NCBI GenBank assembly: GCA_019459455.1
Contig: JAIBEX010000021.1
Coordinates: 1-64,000, forward strand
Length of the DNA stretch: 64,000 bases
DNA from: Weeksellaceae bacterium
Lineage (GTDB): Bacteria > Bacteroidota > Bacteroidia > Flavobacteriales > Weeksellaceae
Direction of reading: 5' to 3'
The notes under the pieces: generated by a model
What the model was told of the DNA's origin: nothing
What the model saw: only the letters and a program-made list of their open reading frames with translations
The model's database searches: none
In this document: in pieces, positions 35,701 to 42,824 of the stretch
Layout of the letters: the number at the start of each line of letters is the position of its first letter
Numbering within the stretch: position 1 is the first letter of the stretch
Translations under genes and position numbers: made by a program

Positions 35701-35949
35701 AAGGTCCCCGAGGAATTTCTGCCGGTCGTTCTTCACAAGCACGGCCTCATCTACAATAACGCGGTTTTGGGTACGTATGAAGTCGAGGGTATCCTTTGAA
35801 AAAACATCCTGTTGGAGTTTGGCGGCAAGAATGGAATCTTTTTTGATGGAGTCCTTGGGAAGATTGGGGTTTTTCCAGGTGAAAATCTGAGCCTTAAAAG
35901 GATTAAAGCCCAGCAGGAGAATGCAGAGAAAAATTATTTTTTTACCCAA
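32716..35949 (-). CDS. Very large predicted outer-membrane beta-barrel protein of unknown function
   Basis: The product (1077 residues from the TTG at 35949) has an export signal (GKKIIFLCILLLGF...FKAQ). A polar region, an N-terminal plug-like segment (about 75-260) with GVTFGNNQGSSVQ and SISDHNLPIQADG, and then a long series of amphipathic aromatic beta strands to the terminal SF follow. That architecture suggests an outer-membrane barrel. Near residue 790 is DYNGDGVQQLDE, an EF-hand-like calcium loop. I recognise it as conserved in Flavobacteriia but cannot name it. An ATG at 36018 would add 23 residues before the signal peptide, so the TTG behind a weak promoter element is preferred. Confidence 0.75.
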   Translation of the reverse strand: MGKKIIFLCILLLGFNPFKAQIFTWKNPNLPKDSIKKDSILAAKLQQDVFSKDTLDFIRTQNRVIVDEAVLVKNDRQKFLGDLNSKGSIIRGVTFGNNQGSSVQSSMDLQISGKLSPDVSVLASISDHNLPIQADGYTQTLEEFDKIYMQLNIKEKSILRAGHLDLVDDKTYFGRYQRRSMGLQFQTVFGKENKTFLDVAGGVARSEFHRIRFQGIEGNQGPYRLTGKNGENFITVISGSEQVFIDGILMKRGENQDYVVNYNTGEVTFTSFRPIFRQNFITISYNYTNRNYSRYLFTGEVRHERERFRTGFSWFLEQDNKNAPLALNLTEEDQQVLVNAGNNPDLMFASSGTVSEYDVNKILYRLVPDPNGAYYEFSSDQTVTLYQVAFTYFGAQLGDYTLKQTTNNGRVFEYVGPNLGEYRAVRKLPSPQKAQVFSYNAEYLLKEGKIGADFSFSNYDINLFSSKDAKQNLGYAARIFGNKTFTYQNWKGTPAFEYQHINSQFHILDRINDVEFSRDFNLVNEFNNRTQNRFIFSFLNQWKNLSFLNYRMNFLDEKDFYKGFKNDLDFGWIRGKFNTKGNFSYLDTKATFQDTKFIRSALISEVKGEKGSWATGGSLEHNVKKFNETGLFDVTSFSWKEVFAQKRIGDSARTKLLAKVYFRDNDSIRNNQLQDMNHILGLMVESQIIKTDRTTLNALVHYRKFYYQNEDLLAQLNNDFVVGNILYNQQLFNNGMRLQAFFELGNGQEAQREFQYIKVTDGQGVYKWTDYNGDGVQQLDEFEIAEYADLAQYIRIYTNSVNYIPSNKNKLQLALFVNPAVVFNSENAFLKRWNFNISLNSQNSFYKEDRVLVLNPFEKNESQILKNQNFLASAQFNPTDKSGWNGNYRFIANDNLVNANFSSEEREQTSHFLNVGYWITKNFRFDWENSLHRIENASQIFDTRNFILNNFETKPKATYKFSDSMQAELSTALRQKKRMDGGEFLKTFDLTGALQWERKKTSVRGNFSFINNNFTGNNFSIVGNQMLDGLKPGKNQLWSLFLQQTINSFITLNVNYEGRNSGERTIHIGSMQLKASF

Positions 35950-35970
35950 AATCCTTGAAAAAATGATGTG

Positions 35971-35978
35971 TAAAAGTA
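35971..35978 (-). promoter_or_regulatory. Weak -7 element of the large barrel-protein gene
   Basis: TACTTTTA on the minus strand resembles TAnnTTTG and lies 21 bases before the preferred TTG start. It would place the upstream ATG outside the mRNA. Confidence 0.35.
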
Positions 35979-36059
35979 ACGAAAATAATGCTCTGAAATT
36001 GTGGACATTATTTAACATATAATTAAAATCACAGAATTTTTCCTTTCATTATTAATTTG

Positions 36060-36067
36060 TAATTTTG
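36060..36067 (+). promoter_or_regulatory. -7 element of the T9SS cargo gene
   Basis: TAATTTTG fits TAnnTTTG and ends 35 bases before the ATG at 36103. Confidence 0.6.
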
Positions 36068-36102
36068 CACTATCAATAATCTTAACATTTAAATTTATTA
36101 AA

Positions 36103-37017
36103 ATGAAAAAACTTTATTCTCTTATTGCAGTGGTAGTGATTTCTGCTTCTGCTTTCTCACAAGCGACTTTACCGTATAATGAAACATTTACTTATGCAAA
36201 TGGGAATTTGTTAGGGAATGGCAACTGGGTGCTACAAGGAGCGGCAGGAACAGATGAAATCCAAGTGGTTAGTGGAGCGGCAACCTTTGATGGTGCGGGT
36301 TCAGATTTACAGCAAATCATTGCACCTGTCAGTTCAGGTAGTGTTTATTATGGAATGAGCATGAATGTCACTAATATTACAGCGGCCACCCTTGCTGATG
36401 GGGGTTACATAGCAGGTTTCAATCAAAATTCTACAACCTTTGGCGGAACATTGTGGACGAAAAGAATTACTGACACAACTTATAAGTTAGGTATCGAGGT
36501 AAGAACCGCGCCAGGCACTGCCACTACGTGGACTACTGCTGATTACAATATTAACCAGGTTTACAATATAGTTGTGGGTTACACCTTTGGGGCAGGAGCT
36601 GCCGATGATACCGCTTCTCTTTGGGTTAACGGAGCGCTGGTAGCCACCGATACTCATACCGGAGTAGATCTCAATCCCATTAATGGCTTCTTCCTAAGAC
36701 AGGATAGTGTTACTGAGACTCCATTCATTACTGTAGATAATCTTAAAATAGCACTAACGCCTGCGGAAGTGTTAGCAGTATCAGATATCATTTCAATTAA
36801 AAATGGTAGTTTCGTTCAAAACACTTTTGTAACCGACGAAATTAAGTTCGGTGCGAAGTCTGATGTGAAAATCTACAACATGAACGGACAGGTTGTTAAA
36901 GCGGCTTCAGTTTCTGAATTCCGTGCACTTGATGCTTCTGACCTTCAGCCGGGAATGTACATCGTTACTGGTACTGTAGAAGGACAGCCGGTTTCCCAGA
37001 AAATCCTTAAGAAATAA
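36103..37017 (+). CDS. Secreted protein with type IX secretion sorting domain
   Basis: The 304 residues comprise a signal peptide (cleavage about residue 19, AFSQA) and a lectin-like beta-sandwich region (about 20-225) rich in Thr, Gly and aromatic residues and poor in Lys. A C-terminal type A sorting domain of about 75 residues ends in GMYIVTGTVEG...QKILKK. The mature domain resembles concanavalin-type jelly-roll modules but carries no catalytic signature. It should be exported through the T9SS and attached to or released from the surface. Its codon use is more AT-rich than that of its neighbours, common in abundant surface proteins. Confidence 0.88.
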   Translation: MKKLYSLIAVVVISASAFSQATLPYNETFTYANGNLLGNGNWVLQGAAGTDEIQVVSGAATFDGAGSDLQQIIAPVSSGSVYYGMSMNVTNITAATLADGGYIAGFNQNSTTFGGTLWTKRITDTTYKLGIEVRTAPGTATTWTTADYNINQVYNIVVGYTFGAGAADDTASLWVNGALVATDTHTGVDLNPINGFFLRQDSVTETPFITVDNLKIALTPAEVLAVSDIISIKNGSFVQNTFVTDEIKFGAKSDVKIYNMNGQVVKAASVSEFRALDASDLQPGMYIVTGTVEGQPVSQKILKK

Positions 37018-37037
37018 TTTTTTCTAAGATATTTTAT

Positions 37038-37065
37038 AAGGCTGCTCAGAATTGGGCAGCCTTTT
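37038..37065 (+). terminator. Terminator after the T9SS cargo gene
   Basis: AAGGCTGC and GCAGCCTT pair around a 10-base loop, followed by TTTT. Confidence 0.75.
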
Positions 37066-37114
37066 GTCGTTTATCAAATCAAGGGTATGTCAGAACTAAA
37101 TCATTTCATTTTTC

Positions 37115-39934
37115 TTAATACCATCCGCGTCTCGCTGTATTGACCACCGCACTCAGGTTCAGGACAAGGGTAAAACGGATCCTTTTGGCATAGTCCTTAA
37201 AGGAAGGTTCAAAACCCAAGGTGGAGTAAACGGGCAGGTAAACCTCCAGGAAGTCAGGCACGATTCGCACTTTCACTCCGGTATCATAAATAAATTTGGG
37301 ATTAACAGTTCTGTTTTTGTAAACGCCCGCGTCTGCATACACATTGAACATCTTCCAGACGTGCGAATCCACGTTCAGGGAAGTAATCCATTGATTGGCG
37401 GTGGTGTCTATGAAGGATTTAAAACCGCCGTCTGCCATTACAAACTGCTGGGCCAGAACACCGGAGGTCGCACTCTGCCCCAGTAATCCATAGGAGAAAG
37501 AATAGTTCGAAACCTTTGAGATTCCAAAATCAAAAATATCATTACGGGTCTTATTGTTCAGGAAATATCCTGCAAAAAGCCTGAAGGCAATCTTTTTGTT
37601 GGCTGCATATTCGTAACGGTAAGTCGCTTCGGCCGCGACCTTCTGAAAATCCTGCATTCCCTGCACATAGGCACCAAAGGATTTTTCGTAAATGAGCCGG
37701 CTGTCCGAAAATCCATAATTCACGTTCCATAGGTTATACCGGTCATATTCGTTGCTCAGGACCATTTCCGGTGTAAGGTCTTTTTCGTAATGGTTGAAGG
37801 AGACGCCGATACTCCTGCTAACAGCACTTCGCGGGTTCTTCGCAAAATTCATCCCTGCACTTGCCGTGAATTTGCGGTAGCTGAGCCCGTAATCATAATG
37901 GAAATAGGATCCGGAAACCCCAAGACTGATGTTTTGGAAGAAACTTTCGGGTGGCATGATGTTGTAACTGATGCCTCCTGACCCCGTCATCTTGCCGGTC
38001 CCGGTGCTGTAATAGGGCGTCAGGGAGTAAGCAAAACGGTGTTTGAAAAGAGATTCGTTCCGGAAGTTCAGACCCAGTAAAATCTTGTCGTATGCGTTAA
38101 AGCTAAGCCGCGGATTGAGGTAGATTTCGTTGTATTCCGGATTGGGGATGTCCTTGATGAGTTTCAGTTTGATCTTCTTCATATTCGAGAAAATCCCTTT
38201 CGTATAGATATAATTATCACGGAAGTTTTTCTCAGGAAAGAAATGCCCGCTGTTAATGACAATCTTGTCCGCATCGGCCTCCGGAATGACGTAGGAATCT
38301 TCGGAGGGATGTTCCGGCGTGCCGAACCAGTGGGTTTTGGTCCCGCCGGTTTCCGAAATAGTTTCCAGTTTAAAGGGAACTGGATCGTAGGTGTTCTTTT
38401 TGACTTTAACCAGCAGGTTCCCGTCCTCCCTTTTGAATTTTTTTAAGTTGAAATTCACCCGGTGTTTTCTTGCGATAAGGTTTTCCAGAAAAACGGAGGA
38501 GTAATGGGAACGGATGGCAAGTTGGTCCAGGAAATCTTTCGTATCCACCGGGTCATCTCCATTTTTTTGGAGATATTCTTTAAGGAAGTCATTGAAATCT
38601 CTGGTACCCATTTTTTCCGAAACGAAATTGAGCAGGCTGCCGGTCTCGAAATTACTCACCGTCATCTCATTGAAATTGCTCAGGTCTTTGAAATCCGAAT
38701 CAATTTTCTGGTCCAGGTTCTGCGTCATCATGTATTGATACGCAATACCGTAACGTTCGATAAGTTTCAGCCGCGAAGCATGAAATATCTTAAGCGGTTT
38801 TATGCCAATAATGGACGCGTCGGTAAGCTGACCCAGCAGTTTATGTTTTGCATAGTTCTTTTTCAGATACTGAAGCTCAATATAGGTTTTGATGCCGTTC
38901 TTAAACCAGTGGTCATCCTCTTTGTTGGTAATGAAGTTCTGCTCAATCACATTTTTGGATATGATACTGAAGTAATCCAGGTCCGTATTTTCTGCGGGTG
39001 TAAAGAGTGGAAAACGGAATTTCCAGAACTCAATATCATCATTGCCGAAAAAATCCTCCTTATTCTTAAATTTTTCAGACAGGTATATTTTTTTTGGAAG
39101 CAGTCCTGTAGTCTCACGCAGGTACTGCAGATGAAGCGGCAGATAAAATTCAAGATGCTGCCGTTCTTCTTTCTTCAGGTTATACCCGAAATCTACCGCT
39201 ACATTTTCACCACCCACGTTTGCGTTAAGGGTAGGATAGCTGTTTGTTGAGATGAGGAATTCGGGATCATTTTCCAGGTAACCTTTAAAAGACTGTGGCT
39301 GGACCTCCGGCAGGTTACTTTTGGTATAGGAATTGGGAGGAACATCCAGGTTAACGGTCCAGAAAGTGCTGTGATTGGCGGTCTCTTCGGTGTCGAGGAA
39401 TTTTCTCTCACCCTTATCCGGCAGCTCAAAACTGTCGGGCACCAAAAAGAAATACTTAAGCGCAACATTCTGTTCGGAAGTTCCGTAACCAGTGAATTTT
39501 GCCAGGGGTAGCTGTAATTCGTAGCGGAGATGGATTTCAGTCCGTTCACCCGGTTCCAGCGTTTCGGGAAGCTCAAAGTAAAGGTTTTCGGAACTTAAGT
39601 TGGCTGCATTTTCACTCGGCAGGCCGGCAATATTTACTGACAGGGTCTTCAGTTTTCCGAGATCATCCGCTTTGGCGAAATGAAGTTCCTTGCTGCGGTC
39701 TTCTATCTTTCTAGCGTACAGGGCGGAGCCACGGTTTTTGTATGCCGCAATCCAGTTCAGAAGCTGGATTTCGTTTTGGGGTGTTTGGGTTTTGTTGTGA
39801 TAGACCATTTCCTGAGTCACTTCCAGGGTTCTGCGGTCGGAAGCCAGTCTGGCTTCTATGTAAATGCTGTCTTTTTGCGCTGAAATCAGCACAAAACCTC
39901 CTAAAATCAATAAACCTGCAAGCGTTCTCTTCAA
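37115..39934 (-). CDS. M1-aminopeptidase-like protein lacking the zinc site, fused to an outer-membrane barrel
   Basis: The 939-residue product (TTG start) has a signal peptide (LAGLLILGGFVLISAQ). An N-terminal beta domain and a middle region follow the M1 (gluzincin) pattern, but the place of HExxH-x18-E reads ISKNVIEQNF (about 325-334), then WFKNGIKTYIE (about 343-353) where active enzymes have WLNEGFATY. All three zinc ligands seem lost. The last 400 residues are alternating aromatic strands typical of an outer-membrane barrel. The frame extends to an ATG at 40072, but that would read through the upstream gene's terminator. A perfect promoter element 13 bases before the TTG supports the shorter form. 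Confidence 0.78.
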   Translation of the reverse strand: MKRTLAGLLILGGFVLISAQKDSIYIEARLASDRRTLEVTQEMVYHNKTQTPQNEIQLLNWIAAYKNRGSALYARKIEDRSKELHFAKADDLGKLKTLSVNIAGLPSENAANLSSENLYFELPETLEPGERTEIHLRYELQLPLAKFTGYGTSEQNVALKYFFLVPDSFELPDKGERKFLDTEETANHSTFWTVNLDVPPNSYTKSNLPEVQPQSFKGYLENDPEFLISTNSYPTLNANVGGENVAVDFGYNLKKEERQHLEFYLPLHLQYLRETTGLLPKKIYLSEKFKNKEDFFGNDDIEFWKFRFPLFTPAENTDLDYFSIISKNVIEQNFITNKEDDHWFKNGIKTYIELQYLKKNYAKHKLLGQLTDASIIGIKPLKIFHASRLKLIERYGIAYQYMMTQNLDQKIDSDFKDLSNFNEMTVSNFETGSLLNFVSEKMGTRDFNDFLKEYLQKNGDDPVDTKDFLDQLAIRSHYSSVFLENLIARKHRVNFNLKKFKREDGNLLVKVKKNTYDPVPFKLETISETGGTKTHWFGTPEHPSEDSYVIPEADADKIVINSGHFFPEKNFRDNYIYTKGIFSNMKKIKLKLIKDIPNPEYNEIYLNPRLSFNAYDKILLGLNFRNESLFKHRFAYSLTPYYSTGTGKMTGSGGISYNIMPPESFFQNISLGVSGSYFHYDYGLSYRKFTASAGMNFAKNPRSAVSRSIGVSFNHYEKDLTPEMVLSNEYDRYNLWNVNYGFSDSRLIYEKSFGAYVQGMQDFQKVAAEATYRYEYAANKKIAFRLFAGYFLNNKTRNDIFDFGISKVSNYSFSYGLLGQSATSGVLAQQFVMADGGFKSFIDTTANQWITSLNVDSHVWKMFNVYADAGVYKNRTVNPKFIYDTGVKVRIVPDFLEVYLPVYSTLGFEPSFKDYAKRIRFTLVLNLSAVVNTARRGWY

Positions 39935-39947
39935 AATTCCAAAAAGC

Positions 39948-39955
39948 CAAATATA
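39948..39955 (-). promoter_or_regulatory. -7 element that fixes the TTG start of the M1-like gene
   Basis: TATATTTG on the minus strand is a perfect TAnnTTTG, 13 bases before the TTG at 39934. Confidence 0.6.
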
Positions 39956-39993
39956 AAGTATTGCCAGTAAATAACAGGATATTCCTATCAAAA

Positions 39994-40021
39994 AACAGAC
40001 CCGAAATTTGTCCGGGTCTGC
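39994..40021 (-). terminator. Terminator of the second YceI gene
   Basis: AGACCCG and CGGGTCT form a hairpin around AAATTTGTC downstream of the YceI stop codon. On the minus strand a short T-rich run follows. Confidence 0.65.
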
Positions 40022-40046
40022 TTTCTTTAAATTTGTGCTTAACTTT

Positions 40047-40622
40047 TTATTTTTCGGTAAGTTCAAAGTCACCCTTAATCCTTACCTGGTCGCTAATGAC
40101 CGCTTCAGGAAAGCCGGGACCTACATTGAAATCTGATCTTTTAACAGTTGCCAAAACCTGATAACCGTAGGTTTTTTTCTTATTCATTTGATTCACAGTG
40201 GAACCGCGGTACACCAGAACTACAGATACAGGTTTGGTAATTCCGTGCATGCTGAGGTTACCTTTTACGTTGTAGTAGTTTTTCTGCTTTGCTTTTGAAA
40301 TGGCCGTAGAAGTGAACATCATTTTAGGATATTTTGCCACATCTAAGAAGTCGGCGCTTCTTAAATGGTTGTCACGGGCCTCAATATGGGTATTGATGGA
40401 ATTTACATCTACCTCAAAAGTGAGTTTTGAATTCAGGAAATTTTTCTCATCGGCGTTGATGGTAAGGTTAGCTGTTTCAAAGTTACCTGAGATATCACTG
40501 ATGGTAAGGTGAATGACAGAAAACTGAATCCTGGAATGGGCGGGATCGTTTACAAGTACTTTCTGTGCAAAAACGCTCACAGCAAAAAGTGAGAACATAA
40601 GCAATGACATTACTTTTTTCAT
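40047..40622 (-). CDS. Secreted YceI-family protein
   Basis: A 191-residue periplasmic protein with a cleavable signal (AVSVFAQ, about residue 20). The complete YceI lipocalin-like domain shows DPAHSRIQFSVIHL, LRSADFLDVAKYPKM and GNLSMHGITKPV. Unlike the paralogue at 18145-18804, it is not lipidated and retains the HSxxxFSVxH-type entry strand of classic YceI. Members bind polyisoprenoid-type ligands and are often stress-linked; the ligand here is unknown. It has a perfect TAnnTTTG element upstream and its own terminator. Confidence 0.92.
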   Translation of the reverse strand: MKKVMSLLMFSLFAVSVFAQKVLVNDPAHSRIQFSVIHLTISDISGNFETANLTINADEKNFLNSKLTFEVDVNSINTHIEARDNHLRSADFLDVAKYPKMMFTSTAISKAKQKNYYNVKGNLSMHGITKPVSVVLVYRGSTVNQMNKKKTYGYQVLATVKRSDFNVGPGFPEAVISDQVRIKGDFELTEK

Positions 40623-40663
40623 AATCTTTAAAATTTTATATTACTAATGATTTAATTATAGCG

Positions 40664-40671
40664 CAAAGATA
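40664..40671 (-). promoter_or_regulatory. -7 element of the second YceI gene
   Basis: TATCTTTG on the minus strand is a perfect TAnnTTTG, 41 bases before the ATG. Confidence 0.55.
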
Positions 40672-40720
40672 AGGTGGCCCGGCCGCGCCGGAGTTGATGT
40701 AAGATAAGAAAGCATCTTTC

Positions 40721-41422
40721 TCAGTCACAATTTCCTTCCGCGTCGCAACGGTCGCCTTCAATAATCTGCAGGCCTTTATCGCCGGCCGAGAATTCCTGCC
40801 AGGATTTCTGAAGTATTTCCAGAAAGAGCTCGGGCTGCTGTGCTCCGGACACCCCGTATTTGTCGTTGAAAACAAAGAAGGGAACCGAATTGATGCCCAG
40901 TTTGGATGCCATCTGCATATCCTGTGCAACAGCGTACGCCAGTTCATCGGATTGCAGGGCGGTTTTCACTTCCTCTACTGTGAAACCAACTAATTCGCCT
41001 GTTTCAATAAGCGTGGCCTCATCGTCAATATTCTTTGCATCAATAAATTGTACTTTAAACAAGGCTTCTTCCATTTCATTGGCGCGGTTCCTTGTCTTTG
41101 CCAACTGAATCAGGAGGTGTCCTTTAAATGAATTCGCCACTTTCTGATTTCTGAAATTGAAATCAATGCCGGCCTCTTTGCCTGCGTTCGCAGCGTGGGT
41201 ATGCATCATCTCAGCCTGCGCGAGCGGGATGCCTTTCTTCTCGGCGAAGAATTCAAAAGGGTCCCTGTCCGCCTGCGTCTCGATCGACGGATCGAGCTGG
41301 AAGCTGTGCCATTCCACCTGCACCCCTGCTGCCTCGGGGAACTGATTAAGGGCTTTCTCGAATTTTCTTTTACCTACATAACAAAACGGACAGCGGATGT
41401 CGCTCCAAATATTTACTTTCAT
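40721..41422 (-). CDS. DsbA-family oxidoreductase, FrnE-like
   Basis: The 233-residue protein has a thioredoxin fold with an inserted helical domain. It begins MKVNIWSDIRCPFCY, giving the CxxC motif at C11 and C14, with the cis-Pro loop near GINSVPFFVFN. There is no signal peptide, so it is a cytosolic DsbA/FrnE-type disulfide oxidoreductase or 2-hydroxychromene isomerase-like relative. A frame extending 80 codons upstream has no plausible sequence and overlaps the promoter region, so the ATG at 41422 is taken. The C-terminus carries a further CDAEGNC pair. Confidence 0.9.
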   Translation of the reverse strand: MKVNIWSDIRCPFCYVGKRKFEKALNQFPEAAGVQVEWHSFQLDPSIETQADRDPFEFFAEKKGIPLAQAEMMHTHAANAGKEAGIDFNFRNQKVANSFKGHLLIQLAKTRNRANEMEEALFKVQFIDAKNIDDEATLIETGELVGFTVEEVKTALQSDELAYAVAQDMQMASKLGINSVPFFVFNDKYGVSGAQQPELFLEILQKSWQEFSAGDKGLQIIEGDRCDAEGNCD

Positions 41423-41520
41423 CTGTTGAGATTTATTACAGAACAAAGGTAGTTGTATGCCAGTGAAATGGGGTTGATGTAGGGTAAGAAATCTCGAGAC
41501 TGCCTTCCAGCAGAACTGAT

Positions 41521-42060
41521 TTAGACCCTCAATACGCCGCGGAATCCCCGCGCGGCGTAATAAGAATCGGCGCCGTTGTGGTAAGTGAATACGGTTCCGT
41601 AACGGAAATCCCCGAATATGGCTCCGCCAAGGTTGCGGATGTTTTCGGGAGTCTTCAGCCAACTGGAGGTTTTGGTATCAAAGTTCCCGAGGGTTTGCAG
41701 ATGGCGGTATTCCTCCTCCGTCAGCAGGTCAATTCCCATCGCAGCTGCCACATCGTGGGCACTGTTTTTGGGTTTGTTCTCTTTCCTTTTGTCCAGTGCC
41801 TGCCGGTCGTAGCATAGGCTGCGCCGGTCCTTTGGGCTTTCGGCAGCACAGTCATAAAAAAGATATTCGCCGGTTTTCTTGTCTACACCAACCACATCGG
41901 GTTCGCCGCCCGTATCTTCCATTTTCTGGAGTATGGCCAGTTTTTTTGGATTTGCCAGCAGTTTTTTCTGGATTTCAGCCCATTTCAGGCCTTTGTGACG
42001 GTTGGGATTTTTTTCGAAACGGGTTTGGAGGGTTTGGAGCAGGGTGGGAGATAGTGTCAT
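41521..42060 (-). CDS. DUF4256 domain-containing protein
   Basis: The 179-residue cytosolic protein fits DUF4256, with GGEPDVVG, FYDCAAESPKDRRSLCYDR, NFDTKTSSWLKTP and the C-terminal AIFGDFRYGTVFTYHNGA motif. Its biochemical role is unknown; the conserved Asp, Cys and His residues suggest an enzyme-like pocket. An ATG 45 bases upstream (42105) is possible. The start at 42060 fits the family length better. It is separated by 98 bases from the downstream DsbA-like gene. Confidence 0.82.
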   Translation of the reverse strand: MTLSPTLLQTLQTRFEKNPNRHKGLKWAEIQKKLLANPKKLAILQKMEDTGGEPDVVGVDKKTGEYLFYDCAAESPKDRRSLCYDRQALDKRKENKPKNSAHDVAAAMGIDLLTEEEYRHLQTLGNFDTKTSSWLKTPENIRNLGGAIFGDFRYGTVFTYHNGADSYYAARGFRGVLRV

Positions 42061-42227
42061 ACTTTTATGTGAATCAGTTAAGTCGTTTTTAAGCGGGATT
42101 CTCAAAAGAATTGTGTGTGAGACCGGGAGACCGGAGCAAGTTCATCGGATGCATTGCAACAATTTTTTTCAGAATGTTTTTTCTCAAAGAAAGTTACGGA
42201 AATATTCATATTGTTGGCTGGTGCTTT

Positions 42228-42695
42228 TTACATGCCCTGTTTCCGCCGTTCTTCTATGCGAGCGCAGAAAAGCGGGTCGGCTTCAATTGCTGCAATAAAT
42301 TTTCCATCGGCACTTGCGACGGACAGGAATTCGAATTCACAACTGTACGTGTTCTTCAAACCGTTTTGCCGCAGTATACTTTCCAGATGTTGTGGGGGAA
42401 GATATTGAAGCGCAAGGGTATCGGGCACTGGTTTGTCAAATTGGTAGATGCTTATATGCGGCGTGTTAAGTTCTAAAATTCTCTTCAGACCATCTAAGTC
42501 GGTGCGGATATCAAACTCCATATTCCTCACCGACAGATTCTCAAACAGTTCTCCGTCCTTCATTTTCAGGTCGGTTTTCCACCAGGCCACTGCCTCATTG
42601 GGCGTGAATTTGTATATGAGGATGTGATTGAACCTTTTATCAATCAACGTCCAGAGCTCGTCGCTTGAGTTTATTTCAAAAGTTAGTTCTGTCAT
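42228..42695 (-). CDS. Conserved-looking protein of unknown function
   Basis: The 155-residue soluble protein begins MTELTFEINSSDELW. It has no export signal. It contains TPNEAVAWW and PHISIYQFDKPV phrases and ends in a charged helix. I do not recognise a family. A start 96 bases upstream is open, but the extra residues are of poor quality. It lies 129 bases downstream of pepD on the same strand and may have its own promoter. Confidence 0.6.
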   Translation of the reverse strand: MTELTFEINSSDELWTLIDKRFNHILIYKFTPNEAVAWWKTDLKMKDGELFENLSVRNMEFDIRTDLDGLKRILELNTPHISIYQFDKPVPDTLALQYLPPQHLESILRQNGLKNTYSCEFEFLSVASADGKFIAAIEADPLFCARIEERRKQGM

Positions 42696-42824
42696 ATTGC
42701 TTACGGAGGGTTCCAGGAGTTTTTTATCAGTTTTTCGAATTTTAGCAATAGCTAATGGTTGTCTGTTGCCGGGATTCCAAAAAATATCCAAAACACATTC
42801 GTACTTTGGATATTCATTTCGTAA

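Noticed and set aside
37115-39934. Active M1 aminopeptidase
   Set aside because: The HExxH zinc site and the third ligand appear to be missing, so catalytic activity is not claimed.
37115-40072. Longer version of the M1-like gene beginning at the ATG at 40072
   Set aside because: It would read through the terminator hairpin at 39994-40021, overlap the YceI gene, and place 46 residues before the signal peptide; a promoter element supports the TTG at 39934.
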